Source: Bacillus sp. Marseille-Q3570 (lineage in GTDB: Bacteria > Bacillota > Bacilli > Bacillales > Fictibacillaceae). From it: DNA of 64,000 nt. Below, one piece after another: positions 8,457 through 17,419 of this stretch. The position numbers and the translations under genes were made by a program. Location: NCBI RefSeq assembly GCF_946151055.1, contig NZ_CAMGYZ010000009.1:1-64000 (forward strand). The letters are read 5' to 3'. The notes under the pieces were generated by a model. That model did no database searches. It saw nothing but the letters and a program-made list of their open reading frames with translations, and was not told where the DNA came from. Within the stretch, counting starts at the first letter, position 1; each line of letters opens with the position of its first letter.

Positions 8457-8975
8457 CTATTTTTCTTGCAATTCCATGGCGATATCAAGCAGCCATTTCC
8501 GGAGTGGGTAATACACTAAAACGACGAATACACCATTCAAGATCAAGGTCGGTAGATAACGCTGATAGATAAAGGTTTCCAACATTACTTTCGTGACACC
8601 TATTAAGCTATATAACCCATAAATTAAAAATTCAAAAGCAGAAAGGCCAATTAGCATAATGAATACCGTCACAAATATGTTCCCATGGAAATATCTAGCT
8701 ATGAAGGTCGTCACATAAGCTGTCAATCCCATTGAAAACATATACACCCCCAGCAAATCAGTAAAAATAACATCATAAAGCAAACCGAAAGCTATTCCAT
8801 AAATGAGACCACGGATCGGTGAAATATACATAGCGATGAAACACACTATGACCACGACAAAGCGTGGGATAAGAATTGTTTCGTTATCCAGGTGCTGTGG
8901 TGTAAAAACCTGCATGACGGTACTTTCACTTATAAAAACAAGGTATGTAATAAAAGGAAGAAGAAAGCGGATCAT
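8457..8975 (-). CDS. mreD: Rod shape-determining membrane protein MreD
   Basis: Encodes 172 residues with about five hydrophobic segments and few polar loops, typical of MreD. It is part of the elongasome that guides lateral-wall peptidoglycan synthesis with MreB, MreC, RodA and PBPs. Its start overlaps the mreC stop by four bases, indicating coupling. No catalytic motif is expected. Identification rests on hydropathy and the invariant mreBCD order. Confidence 0.93.
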   Translation of the reverse strand: MIRFLLPFITYLVFISESTVMQVFTPQHLDNETILIPRFVVVIVCFIAMYISPIRGLIYGIAFGLLYDVIFTDLLGVYMFSMGLTAYVTTFIARYFHGNIFVTVFIMLIGLSAFEFLIYGLYSLIGVTKVMLETFIYQRYLPTLILNGVFVVLVYYPLRKWLLDIAMELQEK

Positions 8976-9865
8976 GACGTTTCTTCCTCCTCTATCTGGT
9001 CTGGATTCCCGATTTCAACATCCACTTCTTCCATCTTCCGCTTGATGATCATCACATGGTTGATATCATAAAGATCCGCAGCTGGCTCTATGTAAGCAGT
9101 TTGCGTCGGTTCGACCTTATCAGGTTCTACTTCTACAATCTTTCCAATCTCCAAACCTTCAGGAAAAATGCCTCCAAGACCAGATGTCGTCACAGTTTGA
9201 CCTTCTTCTAATTTCTTATCGATCGGGATCATTTTCATCAAAAGCACTTTCTTCTTATCGTCAAACCCCTGAATCAAACCATATACTCTCTCTTTTTCAC
9301 CATTAACCACTGCCGAAATCCTGCTGTTCGGATCATGGCTGCTTACCAACTCTACACTTGAATGGAATGCTGAAACCTTGTCGATCTTCCCGATCAATCC
9401 CTGAGCAGAAATGACAGCCATGTTTGGTTCGATTCCGGCCTGCTTACCTTTATTGATTTTTATGGATTGATACCATCTCTCCGGGGATCTTCCGATGATA
9501 GAAGCTTGCCATACCGTATAATCTGACAAGGTTTCTTCTTTTTCCAGTGTGTTCCGCAGGGTTTCATTTTCTTTCTTCAAATCTTTCACCCGGCTCGCGA
9601 GTGAATCATACTCATTCAACTGTAACTTCAGGACTTTATTTTGTTCATAGATTTCTTTCATCTCAATTACATTCCCAAAGAAACCCGCTACAAAATGTGC
9701 GGGTTTATAAAAGACGGATTGTGTCCATCCAACGGTATCTTGCAAAAATTGTTCTGGCCATGAAATGTTTTCCCGTTCTTTCATGGAAAAACCGATCATA
9801 GCCACCAGAACAATCATACTTACTAATAGAATAATCAATCGCTTATTAGAAAAAAACTGCGGCAC
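8972..9865 (-). CDS. mreC: Rod shape-determining protein MreC
   Basis: Encodes 297 residues: one N-terminal membrane segment (residues 8-26), a coiled coil at about 65-110 (EQNKVLKLQLNEYDSLASR region), and the extracellular double beta-barrel domain with IGRSPERWYQSIKINKG. It organises the elongasome outside the membrane. The start is GTG with GAGGTG upstream. It is between mreB and mreD. The C-terminus ends in an acidic tail, which is common in bacilli. Confidence 0.95.
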   Translation of the reverse strand: MPQFFSNKRLIILLVSMIVLVAMIGFSMKERENISWPEQFLQDTVGWTQSVFYKPAHFVAGFFGNVIEMKEIYEQNKVLKLQLNEYDSLASRVKDLKKENETLRNTLEKEETLSDYTVWQASIIGRSPERWYQSIKINKGKQAGIEPNMAVISAQGLIGKIDKVSAFHSSVELVSSHDPNSRISAVVNGEKERVYGLIQGFDDKKKVLLMKMIPIDKKLEEGQTVTTSGLGGIFPEGLEIGKIVEVEPDKVEPTQTAYIEPAADLYDINHVMIIKRKMEEVDVEIGNPDQIEEEETS

Positions 9866-9877
9866 GATTTACACCTC

Positions 9878-10921
9878 TTACGATTTTGATTTAGAACGGC
9901 CGCCGCCAAATCCTGGTTTACTGCTGATCTGCTGGTAGTTTTCAATTGCTCGTCCAGTACCAATCGCAACACAGTCTAATGCGTTTTCAGCTACAATCAC
10001 TGGCATTTTCGTTTCTTCACTGATGACACGGTCCAAGTTTCGTAGAAGTGCTCCTCCACCAGTCAGTACGATTCCACGATCCATGATATCAGCAGCAAGC
10101 TCAGGCGGAGTCTTTTCCAACGCAAGCTTCACAGCATCCATGATCGTATCGACTGTATCCTTCAATGCACCTGCTACTTCTTCCCCGGATATCGTAATCG
10201 TCTTCGGTAATCCAGTTAATAGATCACGTCCACGAATATCCATTTCTTCCATACCATCTGAAACATCTGCAGACCCGATATCCAACTTGATTGTTTCTGC
10301 TGTACGTTCCCCGATGATCACGTTATACGTCTTTTTAATGTACTGGATGATTGCGTCATCCATTTCATCACCTGCTACACGGATCGATTGTTTTTCAACA
10401 ATTCCACCAAGTGAGATGATCGCGACTTCTGTGGTCCCTCCACCGATATCGACGACCATACTCCCAGTCGGCTCCCAAACAGGAAGATCTGCACCGATTG
10501 CTGCCGCAAGAGGCTCTTCGATTGTTTCCACATCACGAGCTCCCGCTTGTTTTGTCGCTTCTTTCACCGCACGTTCTTCAACATGTGTGATTCCAGATGG
10601 AACACATACCATGACAAATGGTTTTCTAGAAAACACAGAACGGTTTTTCTGAGCTTGTTGAATATAGTACTTCATCATCGTTGCAGTAGTATCGTAGTCA
10701 GCAATAACCCCGTCTTTCATTGGACGGCGTGCGACGATGTTCCCAGGTGTACGACCGATCATATTCTTTGCCGCATTACCGACTGCTTCGATGTCTCCAC
10801 TTTTTGTGTTGATGGCAACAACGGAAGGTTCACGTACGACTACACCCTTCCCTTTTACATATACAAGCGTATTCGCTGTACCTAAATCAATTCCCATATC
10901 TCTTGAAAATCCACCAAACAT
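9878..10921 (-). CDS. mreB: Rod shape-determining actin homologue MreB
   Basis: Encodes 347 residues of the actin/Hsp70-fold cytoskeletal protein that orients cell-wall synthesis. The phosphate-1 motif [18 protein letters not shown], the phosphate-2 motif [15 protein letters not shown] and the adenosine motif [15 protein letters not shown] are all present. The C-terminus has the extra [10 protein letters not shown] tail. The gene heads mreBCD-minCD, 74 bases after radC. Confidence 0.98.
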   Translation of the reverse strand: MFGGFSRDMGIDLGTANTLVYVKGKGVVVREPSVVAINTKSGDIEAVGNAAKNMIGRTPGNIVARRPMKDGVIADYDTTATMMKYYIQQAQKNRSVFSRKPFVMVCVPSGITHVEERAVKEATKQAGARDVETIEEPLAAAIGADLPVWEPTGSMVVDIGGGTTEVAIISLGGIVEKQSIRVAGDEMDDAIIQYIKKTYNVIIGERTAETIKLDIGSADVSDGMEEMDIRGRDLLTGLPKTITISGEEVAGALKDTVDTIMDAVKLALEKTPPELAADIMDRGIVLTGGGALLRNLDRVISEETKMPVIVAENALDCVAIGTGRAIENYQQISSKPGFGGGRSKSKS

Positions 10922-10995
10922 TTATGTAAATCTCCCTTCATTACTAGCAAAACTCATAACTTTGATTATACTCCAAACAGTAAAGCTTGAACAGT

Positions 10996-11685
10996 CTAAA
11001 CGTAGCCTTTTTCTTTAAGACTTACAAATTTCCGATCACCGATGATTATATGATCCAAAACATCGATTCCAACGATCTTTCCACACTCTGATAAACGTTG
11101 AGTTACTTCAATGTCTTCACGACTCGGATTCGGATCACCACTCGGGTGATTATGGAAGCAGATGATCGATGCTGCAGATCGACGCATTGCTTCTTTAAAT
11201 ACTTCCCTTGGATGGACGATGGACGCATTCAAGCTTCCAATGAATACGGTTTGTTTGTGCAACACCTGATTCTTCGTGTTCAAATAAATACACACAAAAT
11301 GCTCTTGTGACAAAAAACGCATCTCATCCATCACATAATTGGCTCCATCTTCTGGGGAACGGATGATGTACCGGTCCTCGATTTGAAGCCTGTTCACTCG
11401 TTTTCCTAGTTCAAGAGACGCCAGGATTTCGACTGCTTTCGCATTGCCGATTCCTTTGACAGCAATAAGTTCATCTATCGTTGCATCCTTCAAAAGGTTC
11501 AATCCTTCAAACTGCTGAATCAATCTATGTGATAATTGAAGAACAGATTCTTCCTTTGTTCCTGAACGTAAAATAATCGCGAGCAACTCCTGGTTAGAGA
11601 GAACACTGGCACCTTCCTTCAGCATACGCTCTCTTGGTCTTTCATTCAATGGAAAATCACGGATTGTCAGGGGTTTGATTCCCAA
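10996..11685 (-). CDS. radC: RadC/YsxA family JAB-domain protein
   Basis: Encodes 229 residues, close to the 231 of B. subtilis YsxA. An N-terminal UPF0758/HhH region (VKGIGNAKAVEILAS) precedes a JAB1/MPN+ metalloprotease-like domain with the zinc motif HNHPSGDPNPSREDI. Despite the historic name, a role in recombination is not established. The chosen start is TTG at 11685, seven bases behind AAGGAGG; an ATG 45 bases further upstream would run into maf and has no ribosome-binding site. It lies between maf and mreB as in B. subtilis. Confidence 0.93.
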   Translation of the reverse strand: MGIKPLTIRDFPLNERPRERMLKEGASVLSNQELLAIILRSGTKEESVLQLSHRLIQQFEGLNLLKDATIDELIAVKGIGNAKAVEILASLELGKRVNRLQIEDRYIIRSPEDGANYVMDEMRFLSQEHFVCIYLNTKNQVLHKQTVFIGSLNASIVHPREVFKEAMRRSAASIICFHNHPSGDPNPSREDIEVTQRLSECGKIVGIDVLDHIIIGDRKFVSLKEKGYV

Positions 11686-11698
11686 ATGCAGATCCTCC

Positions 11699-12292
11699 TT
11701 AGGATATATTCCGTGACTGACTAAGATCATTTGAAATTCCGAATTCTTTCAATTCACGTACTGTCTGTGCTATTGGCAAACCGACTACATTGAAATAGTC
11801 TCCCTTGATCTCTTTGACCAGCGTCGATCCATAGCCTTGTATACCATATGCACCTGCTTTGTCTGAACTTTCCCCACTACTTACGTATTCTTCTATTTCC
11901 TCAGAAGAGAGATTCCAAAACGTCACTTCCGTCACACCATGGAAAATCCGCTTTTTTTCTTCTGAAATTATCGCGACACCTGTGAATACATGATGGGTTT
12001 CGCCAGATAACATCCTCAACATGTCGAACGCTTCTTTGTCGTTTTCGGGTTTCCCTAGGATCTGCTTATTGAACACGACAACAGTATCCGCCCCCAAAAC
12101 AATTTCAGACGGATTTTTACTATAGATGTCTTGTGCTTTATGTAAGGCCAATTGTTCGACAAATTGTTCTGGAGAGTATTCTTTACTGATGTCTTCAGAA
12201 ACAGCGCTTTTTTGGACAGTGAATGATAGGTGGGCAATTTCGAGTAATTCTTTACGTCGAGGTGAGCCTGAGGCTAAAATGAGGCTTTTCAT
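11699..12292 (-). CDS. maf: Maf nucleotide pyrophosphatase (septum-associated)
   Basis: Encodes 197 residues. Maf hydrolyses dTTP/UTP and modified nucleotides to monophosphates; in B. subtilis overexpression blocks septation. The N-terminal signature LASGSPRRKELL and the pocket motifs VLGADTVVV and GAYGIQGYGS are present. The ATG at 12292 follows AAAGGGTG; a further in-frame ATG 42 bases upstream lacks a ribosome-binding site. It starts the maf-radC-mre-min run and is preceded by a 549-base repeat-bearing gap. Confidence 0.95.
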   Translation of the reverse strand: MKSLILASGSPRRKELLEIAHLSFTVQKSAVSEDISKEYSPEQFVEQLALHKAQDIYSKNPSEIVLGADTVVVFNKQILGKPENDKEAFDMLRMLSGETHHVFTGVAIISEEKKRIFHGVTEVTFWNLSSEEIEEYVSSGESSDKAGAYGIQGYGSTLVKEIKGDYFNVVGLPIAQTVRELKEFGISNDLSQSRNIS

Positions 12293-12841
12293 GCAATCAC
12301 CCTTTACGTCTAGAGTAGAGGTTATGATTGTCATTTCACTACTTTTGAAGGGATTATTTACAGAATATCAAATCCCTTCCAGTTAGACAACCAAAATTAG
12401 TCATTACCCTCCATTTTTATAATTCGTAAAGGTAGGCACATTTATGACTATATTCTTGTCGAAATATAGAAGAATTTTAGAGGTAATATTTCACAGGTGG
12501 ATTTATGTAGGTTGATGAGGTGAAATTCTGTGGTGTCTGGGTTATTCCGTAAGTTTCCACGATTACACTATTGAAACTTTGTTACGTTTAGCCATTAACG
12601 GACACAGGAGACCTTATTTATCCAAATCACACTGTTTTTCCGAAACTAACGGACGCCAGAGACCCTATTTTCAAAAAACACATGGAAAAACACCAGATTT
12701 TTTATAAATAACGGCTCTCCTGTCCGCTAAAATCTCCAAAACACCATTTTTGTCACAAATAACGGCTCTGGTGTCCGTTAAATTTACTGAACATCTTTTT
12801 TACAAATAACTGCTACTTACAATCAACATAGAAAAAGCTTT
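12293..12841. other. Repeat-bearing intergenic region between spoIIB and maf
   Basis: No gene is supported. The right half holds the four-unit mirror repeat at 12595-12783 described separately. The left half (12293-12540), upstream of maf, is AT-rich and should carry the maf promoter, but I cannot pick one with confidence. Confidence 0.6.
12595..12783. repeat. Four-unit mirror repeat element, copy 1
   Basis: About 26-base units occur at 12595, 12647, 12706 and 12757. The first two read TTAACGGACAC-AGGAGACC-TTATTT or close variants; the last two are their reverse complements (AAATAACGGCTC then a TGTCCG end). Start-to-start spacing is 52, 59 and 51 bases. Spacers are unrelated to those of the second copy at 33563-33751, which has the same unit order and spacing. 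Confidence 0.85.
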
Positions 12842-13873
12842 TTAGAAACTGTTGATCAAGGATTTGTAATGGATTACAGCATCCAACTTCGCTTGCTGTA
12901 AATCCCATTTATCATCTGTATTTTCAGATATTGTCGAAAGAGCGTTGATGAATGCTACTGACTTTTCTTGTTGTGCTGTTGAAAGGACAGAAACGGAACC
13001 GAGGGATTTGTTCTTCCACTCTAGCATTTCAGACTGCATCCCATTGATTCCTCCCGCGTCCGCTGCCAACACTTTTTCAAATAACATCTTTCCTGATTCA
13101 ACCCATTGGAGCTGATTCTCTTCATTCACAGCAATTTCTTTTCCGGAAATCGTCCATTCTTTCGAATACGCATCTGACACTATGGTTTGGTAGTCAGGAA
13201 GGAGTGAGCTCAAATTCTCATTACTGCCAACACCAAAAATGACGCGATTATCCACCGGATCGAACACAGCAGCAAATCCGCCTGCTTTCGCTTGATCAAC
13301 GACTCCCTGAGCACTCTCACTGGACGTGTAGACACCACCTTGAATGATGTTTGTCTTAATAGAAACATCGATGCTCGTTGATTCAACTGCTGTCCCTGTT
13401 GTCCCTGCTTCTGTTCCAGCACGGCTTTCCTGGACGATACCTGTTGATTGGGGCTCTGTATGAGACTTGAACTCATCTCCAGTAAAAATCATTAAAACGA
13501 TCAAACCGATCATGCAACCGATAATCACTGCACTTCCAATCGGTATAAGCAAGCGTTTCGGAAATTGAAATGACATTTTCGGGGATGGCAGTTGACCCTT
13601 GAAAGGCATACGTTGTTTCTTTCTATGGATAGGTAATCCTGGTTTACGGTCATATGAAATCGGTTGGTATTCTTCCAATTGCTTTTCACTTCGGTCCTGG
13701 TTAAAGAAATAAGTATTGTCAGAAGGCTTGTCTTTTGGGAGAACCCATTCAAACGGAGTTTCAATAGAATCCCGATCAATTGCAGCTGCAACTTCTTGCT
13801 CTTCCTTCGTTTCCAGCACAGGCCTGTCCTTCCCGTTCACTTTGATCGATATTTTATCAGACTCGTTTTGCAT
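12842..13873 (-). CDS. spoIIB: SpoIIB-like SPOR-domain sporulation protein
   Basis: Encodes 343 residues. SpoIIB helps septal peptidoglycan thinning and engulfment by bringing SpoIID/M/P to the septum. The N-terminus KISIKVNGKDRPV matches the start of the family, followed by an acidic cytoplasmic region with FEWVLP, a membrane segment at about 106-128 (LLIPIGSAVIIGCMIGLIVLM), a Thr/Glu-rich linker and a SPOR-like peptidoglycan-binding region at about 175-240 (QGGVYTSSESAQGVVDQAK). The ATG at 13873 follows AAGGAG. It lies next to maf as in B. subtilis. A terminator separates it from the pil operon, so it is a separate unit. Confidence 0.82.
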   Translation of the reverse strand: MQNESDKISIKVNGKDRPVLETKEEQEVAAAIDRDSIETPFEWVLPKDKPSDNTYFFNQDRSEKQLEEYQPISYDRKPGLPIHRKKQRMPFKGQLPSPKMSFQFPKRLLIPIGSAVIIGCMIGLIVLMIFTGDEFKSHTEPQSTGIVQESRAGTEAGTTGTAVESTSIDVSIKTNIIQGGVYTSSESAQGVVDQAKAGGFAAVFDPVDNRVIFGVGSNENLSSLLPDYQTIVSDAYSKEWTISGKEIAVNEENQLQWVESGKMLFEKVLAADAGGINGMQSEMLEWKNKSLGSVSVLSTAQQEKSVAFINALSTISENTDDKWDLQQAKLDAVIHYKSLINSF

Positions 13874-13971
13874 CTCTATCAACTCCTTCTATACTCCATC
13901 TATTCTATGTACGAACTTCCTTCTTTAGAACACCGATGGTAGAGTGGTAGGAAGACTATATCACAAAGGAT

Positions 13972-14006
13972 ATAAAAAAGAACAAGACCCCTGTCGTCTT
14001 GTTCTT
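13972..14006 (-). terminator. Terminator of the type IV pilus operon
   Basis: On the minus strand an 11-bp perfect stem AAGAACAAGAC / GTCTTGTTCTT with a seven-base loop is followed by TTTTAT. It lies just after the pilO stop and before spoIIB. Confidence 0.9.
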
Positions 14007-14035
14007 AAAAGCGTTCGAGTAATTTTGACACACCT

Positions 14036-14593
14036 TCATTTATAATGATATGTTTCCACTTCCAATTGATAGGTCAACGATTTAGCATTCTCTCCACCAC
14101 TTGCAGTTTCCAGAGATAAAATTTTGTAGAACCTATCTGAATGTTCAACTGTATCGATGAACGTTTTAACAGAATCCAGATTTGGAGCCTTTACAAGGAC
14201 TGAAAACGTATTCGGTTGTAAAACCGACAAAGGTTCTTGTCCATCATTCACCCCATTATCACCGGGGCCAGCGTTGTCATGTTGCATCAGAATTTCTTGG
14301 ATGTCACTTTTAGCAGCATTTTCTGCATTATGCAGGTCAAGGACAATCTGATCTGTTTCTTTGCTCTCTGGTGTCGTATGTATACTTGCTTCTTTTTGAT
14401 CGCCATTTTGTACGTCCATCTTTTTTCCAGCAGTTTCAATAAAGGTCTTTTCCACCTGAATTTGCGACTTTAACGTATTGATCCGGTCGAGAGAAGGATA
14501 AACAATCATCAGATAGCCTGCCACAACTAGCAGGGCTGCGATGATTGAAAATAGAATCATCAACCTTTTTTGTGAAAGAGCCTTCTGCATCAT
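14036..14593 (-). CDS. pilO: PilO-like type IV pilus assembly protein
   Basis: Encodes 185 residues: a short cytoplasmic start, one membrane segment at about 11-29 (LMILFSIIAALLVVAGYLM), a coiled region and a small ferredoxin-like extracytoplasmic domain (FSVLVKAPNLDSVKTFIDTVEHS, with a FYKILSLETA strand). This is the architecture of PilO/GspM, which pairs with PilN and links the cytoplasmic PilM to the outer parts of the machine. It overlaps pilN by four bases and is the last gene of the operon, followed by a strong terminator. Sequence conservation in this family is low, so the call relies on topology and position. Confidence 0.8.
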   Translation of the reverse strand: MMQKALSQKRLMILFSIIAALLVVAGYLMIVYPSLDRINTLKSQIQVEKTFIETAGKKMDVQNGDQKEASIHTTPESKETDQIVLDLHNAENAAKSDIQEILMQHDNAGPGDNGVNDGQEPLSVLQPNTFSVLVKAPNLDSVKTFIDTVEHSDRFYKILSLETASGGENAKSLTYQLEVETYHYK

Positions 14594-15201
14594 CCTCCCC
14601 CTCCTTTTTTAGTGAATCGCTCAGTATGGTAGGCAATCTCAAAATCAGCATAATAGTTTTTGCTTGTTTCCTGTGTTTCAGATGTTTCTTTCGTTTCGCC
14701 TTCCAACACCTCAGCAAGCTGCTCACTCTCCTGATCATTTCTCGACACACGGATGATCGTGACATCGATGATTCCATCTGACTCTAGCAATTTCCGTTGA
14801 TACTCTGCAATTTCCTCTAGTTGCGTAAACGTTGTCCCAAGAGTCACTGTACCACTTTCGGAATAACCGATTTGTTCAATGGATCCCTTTTTTAACGGTC
14901 CAAGTATTTCATCGATAACATCAGTTGTAGCTATCCTGCTCGTGATAAGTTTGTTCAATTCCTTCAACATCTCTTGACTATTGTCTGTGCTTTTATTTAA
15001 TTGCCTTTCGATGTTACTCCGTTCATCCTGCAAAATTTCTACTTGCTTTTCAAGGTCAGCGATTTCCAGCATGGCAAAGATCTTCGTGGTCGTAATCCCT
15101 ACAATACCTGTAATGATGATAGCCAAAAGGAGCAACACCATTTTCCGGTTTTTCGAAGATGATGTCTTTTTTTGTGGGAGTAGATTGATATCAACCTGCA
15201 T
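14590..15201 (-). CDS. pilN: PilN-like type IV pilus assembly protein
   Basis: Encodes 203 residues. It begins MQVDINLLPQK, the conserved PilN motif (INLLP) that docks into PilM, followed by one membrane segment at about 21-43, a coiled coil (EKQVEILQDERSNIERQ part) and a small periplasm-type domain. The ATG at 15201 is eight bases behind AAGGGGAG; an ATG six bases earlier is too close to it. The gene lies between pilM and pilO and overlaps pilO by four bases. The C-terminal KETSETQETSK linker is unusually polar. Confidence 0.87.
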   Translation of the reverse strand: MQVDINLLPQKKTSSSKNRKMVLLLLAIIITGIVGITTTKIFAMLEIADLEKQVEILQDERSNIERQLNKSTDNSQEMLKELNKLITSRIATTDVIDEILGPLKKGSIEQIGYSESGTVTLGTTFTQLEEIAEYQRKLLESDGIIDVTIIRVSRNDQESEQLAEVLEGETKETSETQETSKNYYADFEIAYHTERFTKKGGGG

Positions 15202-15206
15202 GTCCA

Positions 15207-16175
15207 TCACTCCCCTTTCAGCCCAAGTCCTACGGTTGTATGGAACATTTTCGGAACCTGGAGGCCTCTCTCAAGCACCACTTTTTCCTGCGGAATTTCT
15301 ATAAGAGGCAAATCAAAATAAGATGTCGATTGCCTTGCAAATTGCTCTCCTTGAGGATGATCACCACATATGATGAATGCATCAAACGTATTGGATTGTT
15401 CCGATAATGAGAATTGATAAAAGCTCATGACACGGTCGATCTCCGTCACAAGTTCATTCCATCTCTCCTCAATATCAAAAGGTTGCGTAATCACCCGGTC
15501 GTTGGTAACTTCATCAGCAGGTTCCGGTGATAACATCGGGATGTACCGTGTGAAAAGCGGCACATGCCGATGAAAAGCAGTCGCGTTGACCCCCATTCGA
15601 TCAAGATGAAGACATAAGTAATGATGATGGTCATCTACCAAATCCAGCTCGGAAAAAAGACGGTAATTTGCAAGCGACGCCAGTTCCACTCCTACAGGTT
15701 TCAACTTCACTTCATCCAACACACTTACATACTCTTTCATTACATCCTCAGGTGCCGCAAAAAGTAGATACTCAACCTTTTCTTCCTTTTTCTGCAGCTT
15801 ATGTAGATCGAATATCGGCTCTTCGAATGGTATGTGAATCGAGGCTCCGAGCTCTACCTGGATATATCCCTTTAATTCATTGTCAGGGATTATGGCTGGA
15901 ACAGGAACTTTACGGATGACAGAGATCGAATCAGGTATAGCGATCCTGACTTTCTCGCCTTTGATCTTCCATTCCTGTACACACTTGTTAAGCATTTGGG
16001 TAAGGAGCTTAAGATTCTCGATCTTCCCTTCTTGTATGACGCCAGAGGGGATGATTTTTTCCCCAACTTTTTCGACAATCAGTGGAGAGCGGCTTTTCAA
16101 TTTTACATATCGAATACAATCATCCTGGAATACAAGAAAGATCGGGTATTTCTTTTTAAAAGATAACCATGCCAT
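15207..16175 (-). CDS. pilM: PilM-like actin-fold type IV pilus protein
   Basis: Encodes 322 residues. PilM is a cytoplasmic actin/FtsA-fold protein that binds PilN and connects the ATPases to the membrane scaffold. The family pattern is visible in IRYVKLKSRSPLIVEKVGEK, VRIAIPDSISVIRKVPVPAI and the long ELASLANYRLF segment that follows VGVELASL. The ATG at 16175 lies behind AAAGGAG; a TTG three codons earlier is too close to that site. It follows the prepilin peptidase by 15 bases. The nucleotide-binding core is more divergent than in proteobacterial PilM. Confidence 0.85.
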   Translation of the reverse strand: MAWLSFKKKYPIFLVFQDDCIRYVKLKSRSPLIVEKVGEKIIPSGVIQEGKIENLKLLTQMLNKCVQEWKIKGEKVRIAIPDSISVIRKVPVPAIIPDNELKGYIQVELGASIHIPFEEPIFDLHKLQKKEEKVEYLLFAAPEDVMKEYVSVLDEVKLKPVGVELASLANYRLFSELDLVDDHHHYLCLHLDRMGVNATAFHRHVPLFTRYIPMLSPEPADEVTNDRVITQPFDIEERWNELVTEIDRVMSFYQFSLSEQSNTFDAFIICGDHPQGEQFARQSTSYFDLPLIEIPQEKVVLERGLQVPKMFHTTVGLGLKGE

Positions 16176-16190
16176 GATGAACAAACTCCT

Positions 16191-16925
16191 TTAGCTTAAA
16201 TACCAGCGTAGGATCGGTTCTCCCCAAAACAACGTCACGATTGCGGCTACTACAATGAACGGACCGAACGGCACGTGCTGTTTCCGTTTGACCTTCTTCA
16301 TCACGAAAAGGCTGATGCCGACGATAGAACCGATAAGTGATGCCAGGAATAACACGAGCAAAATGCCTTTCCATCCGAACATCAAGCCCAATAGCGCAAA
16401 TAATTTGATGTCACCGCCGCCCATTCCGCCTTTACTGATGACAGCTATTAAAAATAACAGGCTGAATCCGATCAGACTACCTATCCAGGCATCCCACCAC
16501 GGATCCGTTGGTATCCATAATCGATATAGGATGATGAGGGGTGCAAAAAATAACAGGATCTTATTCGGAATCAACATAAAGAAAAGATCACTAACGAAAA
16601 TGATCATCAATAGCGAAATCAAAATGAGACTGCCGTACAGCATCGGTGACCATCCGAAATTATGGAAACTGAAGACAAACAGAATGCCCGTCACCAGTTC
16701 TATGATTGGATAGATGATCGAGATCCTGGTCTTGCAATAACGGCATTTCCCACTTGTAAAAAAATAAGACAGGACAGGGATTAAATCGATAGGTTTCAAT
16801 GGTTTCTGACACTTTGTGCAATGCGAACCAGGCAGGACTATCGATTCCTTTTTCGGAACTCTTAACCCGACCACATTGAAAAACGACCCGAAAACCAAAC
16901 CTAACACGAAAAACAATATGTACAT
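16191..16925 (-). CDS. comC: Prepilin peptidase / N-methyltransferase (PilD/ComC)
   Basis: Encodes 244 residues with about seven membrane segments. It removes the leader of type IV prepilins and pseudopilins and methylates the new N-terminus. The cytoplasmic loop has the four zinc cysteines C36, C39, C61 and C64. The two catalytic aspartates are Asp113 in SDLFFMLIP and Asp172 in GMGGGDIKL. In B. subtilis the single gene at this position, comC, serves competence pseudopilins; here it lies inside a pilus operon. It is the only prepilin peptidase in the window and probably processes the pilins here and ComG proteins encoded elsewhere. Confidence 0.95.
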   Translation of the reverse strand: MYILFFVLGLVFGSFFNVVGLRVPKKESIVLPGSHCTKCQKPLKPIDLIPVLSYFFTSGKCRYCKTRISIIYPIIELVTGILFVFSFHNFGWSPMLYGSLILISLLMIIFVSDLFFMLIPNKILLFFAPLIILYRLWIPTDPWWDAWIGSLIGFSLLFLIAVISKGGMGGGDIKLFALLGLMFGWKGILLVLFLASLIGSIVGISLFVMKKVKRKQHVPFGPFIVVAAIVTLFWGEPILRWYLS

Positions 16926-16952
16926 GTTGAATCTACTCCGTGTATAGAAATG

Positions 16953-16975
16953 AACCCTCTCTGGTGGAGAGGGTT
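16953..16975 (-). promoter_or_regulatory. Hairpin between the pilin and prepilin peptidase genes
   Basis: AACCCTCTC pairs perfectly with GAGAGGGTT around a five-base loop, without a T-run. Just after the pilin stop, it could stabilise the 3' end of a pilin-rich mRNA or attenuate downstream transcription. Confidence 0.6.
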
Positions 16976-16987
16976 AAGCTTAATGTA

Positions 16988-17404
16988 TTAATTATCTGTA
17001 CCTTTCAATTCAGCTTCTGTCCAACTTTTCTTACTCATTCCTCCACCATTTAAAGTGATTGAATAAGTCTTCTTCCCATTACTGTTATTATGATTTATGG
17101 TTACGTCAGCAACATTGTATGAACCTTCACCGCTTGGGTTTTTGGGTACTGCTTCTAAAAAGCCTTCTCTGCTTAAAGTCTGTGCATTAACTGACGTAGC
17201 TGAAGGGTCTTCTGAAAGTACATACAACCTCGCTGCTTCAATAATTTGCATTGCATTTGCTTTATGTGTATCTTCTTTAGTATTTTCAATCAGTTTCCCA
17301 ATCGACGGAACTGCGATTGCAGCGATTATCCCCAAAATAACGATGGTTGCGAGTAATTCGACTAGCGTAAATCCTCTCTCTGACTTTACCATACTTTTTT
17401 TCAT
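16988..17404 (-). CDS. pilA: Major type IV pilin (prepilin with class III-type leader)
   Basis: Encodes 138 residues. The 11-residue leader MKKSMVKSERG is followed by FTLVELLATIVILGIIAAIA: cleavage after Gly11, Phe+1 and Glu+5 are all canonical, and the hydrophobic helix is followed by a 90-residue globular domain without cysteines. The globular part has a QIIEAARLYVLSE helix and KNPSGEGSYNVADV loop like Gram-positive pilins and ComGC. As the only full pilin inside the main operon, placed just before its peptidase, it is the likely major subunit. A hairpin follows its stop codon. Confidence 0.92.
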   Translation of the reverse strand: MKKSMVKSERGFTLVELLATIVILGIIAAIAVPSIGKLIENTKEDTHKANAMQIIEAARLYVLSEDPSATSVNAQTLSREGFLEAVPKNPSGEGSYNVADVTINHNNSNGKKTYSITLNGGGMSKKSWTEAELKGTDN

Positions 17405-17419
17405 TTCGTGACTCTCCCC

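Noticed and set aside
10023-10652. 209-codon plus-strand open frame antisense to mreB
   Set aside because: It is fully contained in mreB on the opposite strand; the Ser/Thr/Ile-rich translation is a typical antisense artefact.
12595-12783. CRISPR array
   Set aside because: Unit and spacer sizes look similar, but half of the units are inverted, there are only four, repeats vary, and no cas genes are present.
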